Program-made: the position numbers and the translations under genes | The notes under the pieces: generated by a model | What the model saw: only the letters and a program-made list of their open reading frames with translations | The model's database searches: none | What the model was told of the DNA's origin: nothing | Shown here: one piece after another, positions 33,270-41,358 of the stretch | How the letters are laid out: each line of letters opens with the position of its first letter | Numbering within the stretch: position 1 is the stretch's first letter | Assembly (NCBI RefSeq): GCF_002741035.1 | Contig: NZ_CP016808.1 | Coordinates: 6,124,501-6,188,500, forward strand | Direction: 5' to 3' | DNA: 64,000 bases | From: Paenibacillus sp. BIHB 4019 | Lineage (GTDB): Bacteria; Bacillota; Bacilli; Paenibacillales; Paenibacillaceae

Positions 33270-33352
33270 GCTATTCATCCTCCTTTAGGTAATGGCAGCG
33301 CCATTTCGCGATAAAATATAAGCCCATTATAAATGCTTATATTTTAAGCAAA

Positions 33353-33381
33353 AGCATCCTTCCCGAAACAGGAAAGATGCT
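33353..33381 (-). terminator. Intrinsic terminator after pgsA
   Basis: AGCATC...GATGCT stem with inner TTCC/GGAA pairing, followed on the minus strand by TTTTGCTT. Confidence 0.75.
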
Positions 33382-33411
33382 CTTCAAAAAACGGCAAAGC
33401 GCGTTTCATCG

Positions 33412-33987
33412 TTATTCAACCGGTATTAGATGTTTATTTTTCACAAAATAATCAATTCCGGAATAAAGCGTAATCGCAACTGCGACCCAGCTTGCAATCA
33501 AATCAAATGGAAATGAGATGAAGGCAAATGGGAAATTGTTAAGCAAAAGCGAGATAATCATCGTAATTTGTATAGCTGTTTTCCATTTGCCCCAGTTGCT
33601 GGCCGCCATAACACTGCCCTCAAGCAGCGCAATTTGACGAAGTCCCGTAACGGCGAATTCACGGCTAATAATCAGGATGGCAATCCAGCCAGCCAGCTTA
33701 TCCATCTCCACGAGGGAGATCAGAACCGCCGCAACAAGCAACTTGTCAGCGAGAGGATCGAGAAGCTTGCCTAAGTTAGTTACGATTTTGTTCTTACGGG
33801 CGATATACCCGTCCAAACCATCCGTACTCGCTGCCACAATAAAAATAATCGCCGCAATAATCTGGTTATATGTAATGGAATAGTCATCAAATACAACTGA
33901 GCCCACATTCATATTAACGAGTAGGAAAACCATAATAATCGGCACTAAAATAATTCTAACCAGCGTGATTTTATTGGCGAGATTCAT
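33412..33987 (-). CDS. pgsA: PgsA, CDP-diacylglycerol-glycerol-3-phosphate 3-phosphatidyltransferase
   Basis: 191 residues with about five membrane helices. The CDP-alcohol phosphotransferase motif is complete: DGLDGYIAR, then G and two spaced aspartates in LGKLLDPLADK. The enzyme makes phosphatidylglycerol phosphate, the first committed step to phosphatidylglycerol and cardiolipin. The position between rodZ-like ymfM and cinA is as in B. subtilis, apart from the inserted yajQ gene. Confidence 0.95.
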   Translation of the reverse strand: MNLANKITLVRIILVPIIMVFLLVNMNVGSVVFDDYSITYNQIIAAIIFIVAASTDGLDGYIARKNKIVTNLGKLLDPLADKLLVAAVLISLVEMDKLAGWIAILIISREFAVTGLRQIALLEGSVMAASNWGKWKTAIQITMIISLLLNNFPFAFISFPFDLIASWVAVAITLYSGIDYFVKNKHLIPVE

Positions 33988-34208
33988 ACCTCATCCTCCC
34001 CGAATAAAACAAAATCCGTCCTGCCATTGCCCATCATTGCAATCACCTGTTCTGTCATCTGCGTCTCCCCAGATCCCTTCCGCGAAACTATCTTATCAAG
34101 TATAATACATTGTTTAATCTGGTGTCAAAATGAAGAAAAACAGGTTTAACAAAGCCCCCTTCTCTCGCCAAAAGCGAAAAAAGAGGACTTCAATACCGCC
34201 ACATGCGG

Positions 34209-34700
34209 TTAACGATAATTTGTAAATTGCAGCTCGATCGGCAAGTTAGCACCGCGCAGCAAGTTCATAACAGCTTGCAAGTCGTCACGGCTTTTGCCGC
34301 TTACGCGAATTTGATCGCCTTGAATCAAGCTTTTCACCTTAAGCTTCGAATCGCGAATCAAAATATTAATTTTTTTGGAATGCTCCTGATCAATGCCCTG
34401 CTTAAGCTTAACATGCTGACGAACGGTATTGGCTGAAGCTGACTGAATTTTCCCGTAATCCATATTTTTGATCGGCACGCCGCGTTTAATCATTTTCGAT
34501 TGCAAAATATCAATTACACTATTCAATCTGTACTCATCGTCAGAGACGAGAACCAGCTCTTCATTTTCCAGCTTAATGCTGCTTTTGCTGCCTTTAAAAT
34601 CAAAGCGTGTCTCAATTTCACGCTCCGCCTGCTGAATCGCATTGTTTAACTCCTGCATGTCCACCTTGGACACAATATCAAATGAACTTTCTGAAGACAT
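34209..34700 (-). CDS. yajQ: YajQ family nucleotide-binding protein
   Basis: 163 residues beginning [14 protein letters not shown], with the family's two ferredoxin-like halves and typical segments [10 protein letters not shown] and DKxxxSKxxN-like [30 protein letters not shown]. YajQ proteins bind nucleotides or RNA, and some are reported c-di-GMP effectors. ATG at 34700 after GGGGAGTGG is chosen; the longer frame would overlap the rodZ gene. B. subtilis has no yajQ between ymfM and pgsA, so this is a lineage-specific insertion in a conserved row. About 220 bases downstream hold only weak hairpins. Confidence 0.93.
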   Translation of the reverse strand: MSSESSFDIVSKVDMQELNNAIQQAEREIETRFDFKGSKSSIKLENEELVLVSDDEYRLNSVIDILQSKMIKRGVPIKNMDYGKIQSASANTVRQHVKLKQGIDQEHSKKINILIRDSKLKVKSLIQGDQIRVSGKSRDDLQAVMNLLRGANLPIELQFTNYR

Positions 34701-34737
34701 GTAACTCCACTCCCCTATAAAATAGCTTTTATCCGTA

Positions 34738-35637
34738 TTATGGCGTAGCCGAACCAGTCGCTTCCGGGCTGCCTGCATTCGCCGATGCCGCAGGATTCAA
34801 CTGGATTTTTTTCGAGCCTGCACGATCCCCATCGGGAACAAGCACGCCATCAACTGAAATCGTGACTAAATCGGCGCGGCCCACATTGATATATAACGGC
34901 TGCGTCAATTCAAAGCTCAGCGTCGAGCCGTCATTTGCATTTTCCGATAGCAGCGCACTGCCTTTTGAGCCGCCTTCACGGACTTCCATCCAGCTCTTTC
35001 CGCCGGCAACCTTGATTTCCAGCTTGTGCACGGCCGTTCCTGGACCTACATCATAATGGTCGACCTTGCCGATTTTCGATGAAAAAGTAACCGTCACATC
35101 CTCCTGAATTGTCGGTGTAGGAGATGGTGTAATCGTAGGTGCAACAGCGCCCGTTGACGCTCCAGCTTCCGGCGTTGGCGTAGGCGGTGCAGATTCATCG
35201 GTAATTTTCGTACCTTGATCGACCATATCAGACGGTTTGTCTTTTTGATTAATGACGAAAATCCATACGACTGCCACAATCAAAATCAAAAATGACCACA
35301 TCATCACATTAAAGCCGAGCTTGCCAATACGGTCAGAACCGACAGACTGTACCCGTCTGGGAGGCCTTGTGGTAACAGGCTCCGTTAATGTTTCTGTAAT
35401 GGTATTCGGTACTTCCTTCTCGTGCAGGCGCAGCACCTCTTCGGTATCAAGCCCTACAGCTTCGCAATAATTTTTCACAAAGGCCCGCAAGTAGAAGCTT
35501 CCCGGCAGCACGCTGTGATCGCCGCTCTCGATAGCTTCGAGGTAGCGTTTGCGAATTTTCGTCGTTTCCTGAATATCGTCAAGCGTCAGCCCGCGTTCTT
35601 CACGCGCCTTGCGGAGCAGCGCTCCAAGATTAGACAT
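34738..35637 (-). CDS. rodZ: RodZ-like protein (YmfM): Xre HTH, one membrane helix, DUF4115
   Basis: 299 residues. The N-terminal helix-turn-helix (about 1-70, [20 protein letters not shown]... YLEAIESGD) is followed by a basic stretch, a membrane helix (about 108-128), a Pro/Thr-rich linker and a beta-rich C-terminal domain. RodZ links the MreB cytoskeleton to the cell wall elongation machinery. Its place after ymfK and upstream of pgsA agrees with B. subtilis ymfM. AAAGGAGGAAGC precedes the ATG. Confidence 0.92.
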   Translation of the reverse strand: MSNLGALLRKAREERGLTLDDIQETTKIRKRYLEAIESGDHSVLPGSFYLRAFVKNYCEAVGLDTEEVLRLHEKEVPNTITETLTEPVTTRPPRRVQSVGSDRIGKLGFNVMMWSFLILIVAVVWIFVINQKDKPSDMVDQGTKITDESAPPTPTPEAGASTGAVAPTITPSPTPTIQEDVTVTFSSKIGKVDHYDVGPGTAVHKLEIKVAGGKSWMEVREGGSKGSALLSENANDGSTLSFELTQPLYINVGRADLVTISVDGVLVPDGDRAGSKKIQLNPAASANAGSPEATGSATP

Positions 35638-35657
35638 GCCTGCTTCCTCCTTTCAAC

Positions 35658-36461
35658 TTAAAAATCATCCGAGTAATTTGCAGTAAACGATTCGTACGTA
35701 ATTTCCTCATCCGGCGTATTGCGCAGCTCTATAATAATATCAAAATGGCTGTGATCATATTGGGACTCTTTAATAAAAATATCGGGATGCTCAATGACCT
35801 TCGTCGAAGGCATAGCCATAATTTCCTGCAGCAAGGCATGATGGCGCTCATTGGAACGAATCGTGCTCACAATGCCGTCAATGATAAAAATATTATTTTC
35901 GTTCATTTCTTCTTCCGATAGCTGGCTTCTTACCGTTTGGCGGAGAAGCGTTGAAGAAACGAACGCCCACCGTTTATTTGAGCATACGCTGCCAGCGATG
36001 ATGGATTCCGTTTTTCCTACGCGCGGCATGCCACGTAAACCTATTACCTGATTGCCTTCGCGTTTAAACACTTCGCCAAGAAAGTCAACGAGGATACCCA
36101 GTTCATCACGGGTAAAACGGAATGTTTTGCGATCGTCAGAATCCCGTTCGATATATCTTCCATGGCGCACAGCTAAAATATCTACAATAGTTGGCGTCCG
36201 CAGCTTGTTCACTGTAATATTATCAACTTTTTTCAGCATTTTGCCGAGCAGCACGATTTTTTCTTCATCATCGGTTTGCAGCAGCATCCCGCGCGTCCGG
36301 TCTTCTACACCGTTTATCGTCATTATATTAACTTCCAGCATACCAAGCAAAGAAGCTATGTCGCCGAGCAAGCCTGGCCTGTTCTTATGTATCTTATATT
36401 CCATATACCATTGTTTTGATTCCAGCCTAATCACCATCCCAGCACATTGTTGACCGTACAT
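35658..36461 (-). CDS. ymfK: YmfK-like DUF3388 protein with ACT-like N-terminus
   Basis: 267 residues, conserved in this gene neighbourhood in Bacillales. The N-terminal 80 residues resemble an ACT domain (MEYKIHKNRPGLLGDIASLLGMLEVNI). The remainder contains a P-loop-like GMPRVGKTES but no clear Walker B. Function unknown. The start is uncertain: ATG at 36461 has AGGA almost touching it, while in-frame ATGs at 36437 and 36404 would match the family N-terminus better but lack strong ribosome sites. Confidence 0.8.
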   Translation of the reverse strand: MYGQQCAGMVIRLESKQWYMEYKIHKNRPGLLGDIASLLGMLEVNIMTINGVEDRTRGMLLQTDDEEKIVLLGKMLKKVDNITVNKLRTPTIVDILAVRHGRYIERDSDDRKTFRFTRDELGILVDFLGEVFKREGNQVIGLRGMPRVGKTESIIAGSVCSNKRWAFVSSTLLRQTVRSQLSEEEMNENNIFIIDGIVSTIRSNERHHALLQEIMAMPSTKVIEHPDIFIKESQYDHSHFDIIIELRNTPDEEITYESFTANYSDDF

Positions 36462-36567
36462 TTCCTGTTGTCCGTCAAAATCTTATTCTACAATTTTCGC
36501 CACAATCCTGCAACCTCACATCAAAACTATTGAAAAGATAACGGCCAGTGCTTGCGGTTATGATTCA

Positions 36568-36610
36568 TATTCGCAGAAAAGCCTCCGTGCGGGAGGCTTT
36601 TCTGCGAATA
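36568..36610 (-). terminator. Strong intrinsic terminator after ymfJ
   Basis: A 19-bp perfect inverted repeat (36568-36586 with 36592-36610) around a 5-nt loop, with a TTTT tract within the extended arm. It separates the ymfF-ymfJ group from ymfK. Confidence 0.9.
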
Positions 36611-36622
36611 ACATGTAGCGGA

Positions 36623-36874
36623 TTACGCCTTTTGTACCAGCTTTATCATGAGGCAGGCTAGAACTTTACGCTCGGAATCGTCGCCTGCATCCCACAGTTC
36701 CTTCAATACGCGCTGCTCCTCATTTTTCGGATCGACCTTTTCATCGAGAAAAGAACCGATTTCGAAGGCCAGGCTGGTGATGGCCTCATCATTCATTCCG
36801 ATTTGCTTCGCATGCTGCACCTTGTCAGCCAAAAACTGCTTCCACGTATCGAAGTTTGTAAGAACGGTTGACAT
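36623..36874 (-). CDS. ymfJ: DUF3243 protein (YmfJ)
   Basis: An 83-residue helical acidic protein, conserved between ymfI and ymfK in Bacillales and without known function. ATG at 36874 follows AAGGAGGCGAAG. No membrane segment or metal motif is seen. Confidence 0.88.
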   Translation of the reverse strand: MSTVLTNFDTWKQFLADKVQHAKQIGMNDEAITSLAFEIGSFLDEKVDPKNEEQRVLKELWDAGDDSERKVLACLMIKLVQKA

Positions 36875-36980
36875 TTTTCTTCGCCTCCTTGTTTTGTGAA
36901 GAATCATCAACAGTCATTATTTTGCTTCGATACGAGGCAGATTATGCGGATCATTTGCCATCAAAAAACAGCATTTTTCC

Positions 36981-37727
36981 TTACGTATGCCAGCCGCCAT
37001 TCGGACTTATGACTTGACCTGTAATGTAGGAAGATTCCGGCAGCGAGAGAAAATAAACGAGCGAAGCAACTTCATCCGGCTGGCCAAGGCGGCCCAGCGG
37101 AATTTCCTGCTCCAATGCCGATTTCTCATCCTCATTGAATCCATCCATCATTTCGGTATTTACCGCTCCAGGAGCAACCGCATTGACTGTAACGCCCGAC
37201 GGCGCCAATTCCTTAGCCAAAGCTTTCGTGAAAGCGTTCATCCCTCCCTTGGAAGTGGAATACAGCACTTCACAGGAGGCGCCAGATATTCCCCAAACGG
37301 AGGAAACATTAATAATTCGGCCGAAACGATTTTCAATCATGCGCGGCATAAAAATTTGGCTACACAAAAACATTCCCTTCAAATTGACAGCCATCAGGTC
37401 GTCCCATTCTTCCTCCGATACGTCCATGAGCATGCCATAATGCGCAACACCGCCATTGTTGACGAGTATATCCGGCATTCGGTTATGTGCCTCAAGCTTG
37501 TCTCGCATGCGCAGCAGCTGCTCCTTGGAGCGCAAATCAGCGGTAATAGTCATGGCATCACCGCCAAGCTGCAAGCATTCTCTTGCTGTTTCATTTGCCG
37601 CCTCGTGGGCGTTTAAATAATGGATGACGACATTCATGCCTTCCGCCGCGAAGCGCCGCGCAATTGCGGCGCCGATGCCACGGCTTCCCCCTGTTATAAG
37701 CACAGTCATCTCCCCCAGCGTCTTCAC
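36981..37727 (-). CDS. ymfI: YmfI, short-chain dehydrogenase/reductase
   Basis: 248 residues with the SDR nucleotide motif TGGSRGIG, the NNG motif (LVNNGG) and the catalytic Ser...YxxxK (SSVWG..., YSTSK). It resembles FabG, but its position downstream of two M16 peptidase genes matches B. subtilis YmfI, which reduces 5-aminopentanone on elongation factor P to 5-aminopentanol. The GTG start overlaps the stop of ymfH (GTGA). Confidence 0.9.
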   Translation of the reverse strand: MKTLGEMTVLITGGSRGIGAAIARRFAAEGMNVVIHYLNAHEAANETARECLQLGGDAMTITADLRSKEQLLRMRDKLEAHNRMPDILVNNGGVAHYGMLMDVSEEEWDDLMAVNLKGMFLCSQIFMPRMIENRFGRIINVSSVWGISGASCEVLYSTSKGGMNAFTKALAKELAPSGVTVNAVAPGAVNTEMMDGFNEDEKSALEQEIPLGRLGQPDEVASLVYFLSLPESSYITGQVISPNGGWHT

Positions 37728-39010
37728 GCCTCAGGCTTCTCCACTATCGATACCGCCAGCTGATTAAAATCAAAATGCTCGCGCAGGCGCTCATTTGCCT
37801 GCTCAAGCGTACAGCTTTCATATAGCGGCAGTACATCAAACATATCGCTGTCGCGGAAGCGGTAGCGTGTAAATTCGCCAGCGATGGATTCAGGGGAGTT
37901 CAGCATCCGCAAGTAACCGCCGATTTTTTTTCGTTTTGAGCGTTCAAAGGCGATTTCATCGAGTCCACTCTCAAGCGCTTGCTCAATAGCAGACTTAACA
38001 CGAGCCAGAAGCTGCTTTGGATTTGGCGTATCTCCGCCAAGCACCGAAAATGCATAACCGGGATTTGCATTATATTCGGTTCCAAAGGAATCGGAAATAA
38101 GCTGGCTTTCATATAGCTCTTCATACAAAGCGGAGCTTGGCCCGAACAATACGTCCAGCATCAGCTTGGAAGTAACTTCCTGACGAAGCAGCTCTTCGCT
38201 GGATAGCCCTGTGTTTTTCTCCTTAAAACCAAACATGCATTTAGGCAGCGATACCGGTAGCTTCGTTACTTTGTGCGGCGTTTTGACCGAGGTCGGCTCA
38301 TCCTCAAATAAACGGCGAATTTCGCCCTGCGGCTTGAAGTTTTTGGCCGCTTGATTGCGCCTTACAAGCTCAAATACTTCCTTCGCATCTACGCCGCCAA
38401 CGACGAACAGCAGCATATTGGATGGATGGTAGAAGGTTTCATAGCACTGATACAGCGTTTCCTTGTCAATTTGATAAATCGACTCTACAGTGCCGGCAAT
38501 ATCAATATGAACCGGATGGGTGTGGTACAGCGCATCAATAAGCCCAAAATAAACGCGCCAATCCGCATTATCCTTGTACATATTGATTTCCTGTTCAATA
38601 ATGCCTTTTTCCTTGTCCACATTCGCATCGGTGAAATAAGGATTTTGCACGAAATTAATGAGCGTCTCTAAGTTGGCAGGAATTTGCTCCGTCGCCGAAA
38701 ACAAATAGACGGTACGGTCGAAGCTCGTAAAAGCGTTCGCTGAAGCGCCTTGGGAAGCAAACGTAGCGAAAATATCGCCAGTTGGCTCCTCGAACATTTT
38801 ATGCTCCAAAAAATGGGCAATACCGTCGGGAACTTTGACTGCTTCCTCATCGCCGACTGCAAACCAATTATCTACGGAGCCATATTTCGTCGAAAATGTT
38901 GCGTAGGTTTTATGAAAGCCCTCTTTAGGCAGCACTATGACTTCAAGCCCATTATCCAGCACTTCACGATAAAGCGTCTCCTGTACGCCCTTATACTCCA
39001 ATGGTTGCAC
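37724..39010 (-). CDS. ymfH: YmfH, M16 zinc peptidase-like protein
   Basis: 428 residues with the inverted zinc motif HFLEH (HxxEH) and the downstream Glu (KEKGIIEQEINMY). Together with the neighbouring YmfF it probably forms a heterodimeric M16B protease. The start is GTG at 39010 after GGAAGGAGGCG; the gene follows ymfF by five bases. Confidence 0.93.
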   Translation of the reverse strand: MQPLEYKGVQETLYREVLDNGLEVIVLPKEGFHKTYATFSTKYGSVDNWFAVGDEEAVKVPDGIAHFLEHKMFEEPTGDIFATFASQGASANAFTSFDRTVYLFSATEQIPANLETLINFVQNPYFTDANVDKEKGIIEQEINMYKDNADWRVYFGLIDALYHTHPVHIDIAGTVESIYQIDKETLYQCYETFYHPSNMLLFVVGGVDAKEVFELVRRNQAAKNFKPQGEIRRLFEDEPTSVKTPHKVTKLPVSLPKCMFGFKEKNTGLSSEELLRQEVTSKLMLDVLFGPSSALYEELYESQLISDSFGTEYNANPGYAFSVLGGDTPNPKQLLARVKSAIEQALESGLDEIAFERSKRKKIGGYLRMLNSPESIAGEFTRYRFRDSDMFDVLPLYESCTLEQANERLREHFDFNQLAVSIVEKPEA

Positions 39011-39015
39011 GGTGG

Positions 39016-40290
39016 TTACGCCTCCTTCCGATCACGCAAATAATAAATCGTATCGAGCTGCACATTTTGTGCGACTCTGACAATATCAGCAGCAGTAACG
39101 GCCTGCACCTGCTCAAGCAGCTTCTCGGCACTTCTTTCCTTGCCGGACAGCACCGCGTTAAAATCGTAAGCAATCATTTCATAAGCGGAATCCTGCAGCT
39201 CGCGCAAATGATTCGCTATCATCGCTTTCGTCTGGCTCATTTCAAGCTCGGACAGCTCGCCTTGACGCATGCTCTCAAGCTGCTCGCGAATAATATTGAC
39301 CGCTTTCTCATAGTTCTCGATTTCAATACCTGACTGCACCGTGCATATGCCTTTATGTCCATCAAGACGGGAAGCGGCATAATAAGCCAAGCTTTCCTTC
39401 TCGCGCACATTTAAAAACAGCTTGGAGTGCGGATATCCGCCCAGCACACCATTATACATAAGTGCTGCTGCATAATCGTCATCGCCATAAGCGACGCCCG
39501 TACGCAGGCCCAAATTAAGCTTCCCTTGGGTCACATCCATCCGTTCAACAACCGTATGAACGTCGCGCACCTGATGGGTAACGTCTGCCTTTGGATAATT
39601 TGCCGCTGCTCCGTCTGTCAGCTTGAATGCATCACGTACGTAAGCTGTCACTTCCTCAAGCGTAGTATCGCCTACTACGTACAAATCGAGCGCGGCTTCA
39701 TCAAGCCACTTCTTGTATTGCTTGTAGAGAGATTCCGGGGTTATCTCGTCAATTACAGCCAGCTTGCCAAGCGGATGCAGCCTATAAGGCTCATTCGCAC
39801 ACATTTCTTCAACGCAGCGCTCAGCGGCATAGCGAATTTTATCATTGACGATGGACTCCAGCCGCTTCGTGAGCGTCACTTTTTCCGCATCGACGTATTT
39901 ACGGCTGAATGCGCCATTTTCCAGCAGCGGCTCAGTCAGCACCTCGCCAAGCAGTCCTAATGACGCGGCAAGCAGCGGCGTGTCCGAAGATACGAATTGA
40001 TCATTAATAACATCCATGCGGAATTGAACGATTTGAGAATCTCCACGCTTATATACATCAAAGCCGAAGCCGGCACCGTACAAATCATCGAGCCGCTCGC
40101 GAAATGCTTTCGTCTCAGGCGTCGCCGCCGTCCCTCTGCGCAGCACAAAAGGAATAAGAGCTGTCTCTGTAACTGTGTCTTCTGCAAGCACTCGCCCGGC
40201 AAACAAGGAAATCGCGAACGTCTTGAAACGCTTAGTTGGCAGCACATGCAGCCGTATTCGACCAAATTGTCCTCTTTCGAAAAGTGTCAC
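39016..40290 (-). CDS. ymfF: YmfF, M16 family subunit lacking the zinc motif
   Basis: 424 residues aligned in layout with M16 peptidases (LIPFVLRRGTAATPETKAFRERLDDLYGAGF) but without an HxxEH motif. It is therefore likely the non-catalytic, substrate-binding partner of YmfH, as in other M16B pairs. It is the first gene of the ymfF-H-I(-J) group. The GTG start at 40290 follows GGAGCTAGC. Confidence 0.92.
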   Translation of the reverse strand: MTLFERGQFGRIRLHVLPTKRFKTFAISLFAGRVLAEDTVTETALIPFVLRRGTAATPETKAFRERLDDLYGAGFGFDVYKRGDSQIVQFRMDVINDQFVSSDTPLLAASLGLLGEVLTEPLLENGAFSRKYVDAEKVTLTKRLESIVNDKIRYAAERCVEEMCANEPYRLHPLGKLAVIDEITPESLYKQYKKWLDEAALDLYVVGDTTLEEVTAYVRDAFKLTDGAAANYPKADVTHQVRDVHTVVERMDVTQGKLNLGLRTGVAYGDDDYAAALMYNGVLGGYPHSKLFLNVREKESLAYYAASRLDGHKGICTVQSGIEIENYEKAVNIIREQLESMRQGELSELEMSQTKAMIANHLRELQDSAYEMIAYDFNAVLSGKERSAEKLLEQVQAVTAADIVRVAQNVQLDTIYYLRDRKEA

Positions 40291-40410
40291 CTTCGCTAGC
40301 TCCTTCCAAACTAAATTCTTATGCCTACAAAAAGCATAACGTTCTATGCTTCAAGTAAATGTATTCCAATTTCGAGCTTCCTATACCATTCTAACCGATG
40401 CGAAAAGGAA

Positions 40411-40449
40411 GAAGCAACCAGAGCTGCGTTAAGGCAGAACGGTTGCTTC
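40411..40449 (-). terminator. Intrinsic terminator after sleB
   Basis: GAAGCAACC/GGTTGCTTC arms with inner CTGC/GCAG pairing, T-rich on the minus-strand exit. Confidence 0.85.
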
Positions 40450-40459
40450 TTTACAGGCT

Positions 40460-41248
40460 CTACATGCAAAAAATATGCTTGCCTATCGTTTTCACTTGAG
40501 GCCGGGTCCATATCCACTTCGAGGTTGCCGTTTCCGGATTAAAATAATACAAGCAGCCATTTGATGGATCCTGGCCATTGATGGCATCCATCACCGCACG
40601 GCTGGCAGTTTCATTTGGCGTCAGCCAAATTTGGCCATCTGCAACCGCGGTAAAGGCACCCGGCTGAAAAATAACGCCCGAAATCGAATTCGGAAAGCTC
40701 GTCGATTGCAGCCGATTTAAAATGACGGCTGCAACGGCTATTTGCCCCTCATAAGGCTCGCCTCGGGATTCGCCGTAAACGGCGTTGGCCATCAGCTTCA
40801 AATCATTGGCGCTGAGGCCCAGCTTGTTGCCCTTGGAAAGCGAGCTTCCACCTCCGCCGCCTTTGCTAGGCGCAGCTGTATTGCCCGAGCCAGCTTGTCC
40901 AGATGAAGATTCTGCTGCTGCCGGCTTCCAGGCTTTAGTCGCTTCCCAAAGCTTCAGCTTTGTCGAAGCTCCAACTACACCGTCGGCCTTCATTCCAAAT
41001 TTCCATTGGAACCAGGTAACGGCATTTTTCGTGCTTGCTCCAAACTGTCCATCCACTTTGCCGCTGAAATATCCAAGATGCTTCAGCCTGCCTTGCAGCT
41101 CGTACACATCATTGCCCGAGGAACCAACCTTGAGCGTAGCATTACTGAACGTCTCCGAAGTCTTGACTTGATGCATATGCCGGAGAGAGTAGGAGCCAAA
41201 CAAGACGAAAACGAGTACTGCTGTTATGACCATTAGTCGCTTTTTCAT
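40460..41248 (-). CDS. sleB: SleB-type spore cortex-lytic enzyme
   Basis: 262 residues: an N-terminal signal/anchor (about 5-22), a peptidoglycan-binding_1 domain (about 40-105, two GxxGxxVxxLQxxL repeats), a Ser/Gly linker and the Hydrolase_2 domain (about 145-262) with the catalytic Glu in NAVYGESRGEPYEGQIAVA. SleB is a lytic transglycosylase that degrades spore cortex at germination. A sigma-G promoter motif lies upstream, so expression in the forespore is expected. Confidence 0.95.
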   Translation of the reverse strand: MKKRLMVITAVLVFVLFGSYSLRHMHQVKTSETFSNATLKVGSSGNDVYELQGRLKHLGYFSGKVDGQFGASTKNAVTWFQWKFGMKADGVVGASTKLKLWEATKAWKPAAAESSSGQAGSGNTAAPSKGGGGGSSLSKGNKLGLSANDLKLMANAVYGESRGEPYEGQIAVAAVILNRLQSTSFPNSISGVIFQPGAFTAVADGQIWLTPNETASRAVMDAINGQDPSNGCLYYFNPETATSKWIWTRPQVKTIGKHIFCM

Positions 41249-41306
41249 AGAAGGATCTGCCTTTCTCTTACAAGATAGTACGCTAATTAGCAGCGTTGCC
41301 TAAGTC

Positions 41307-41336
41307 TAGTATGAGAAATCAGTGCAGCTTCTATGC
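41307..41336 (-). promoter_or_regulatory. Sigma-G promoter of sleB
   Basis: GCATA (41332-41336) and CATACTA (41307-41313) on the minus strand with an 18-base spacer match the sigma-G consensus GnATR...CATnnTA at every defined base. Confidence 0.8.
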
Positions 41337-41358
41337 AAAATTTTTCGCTGCTGACATT

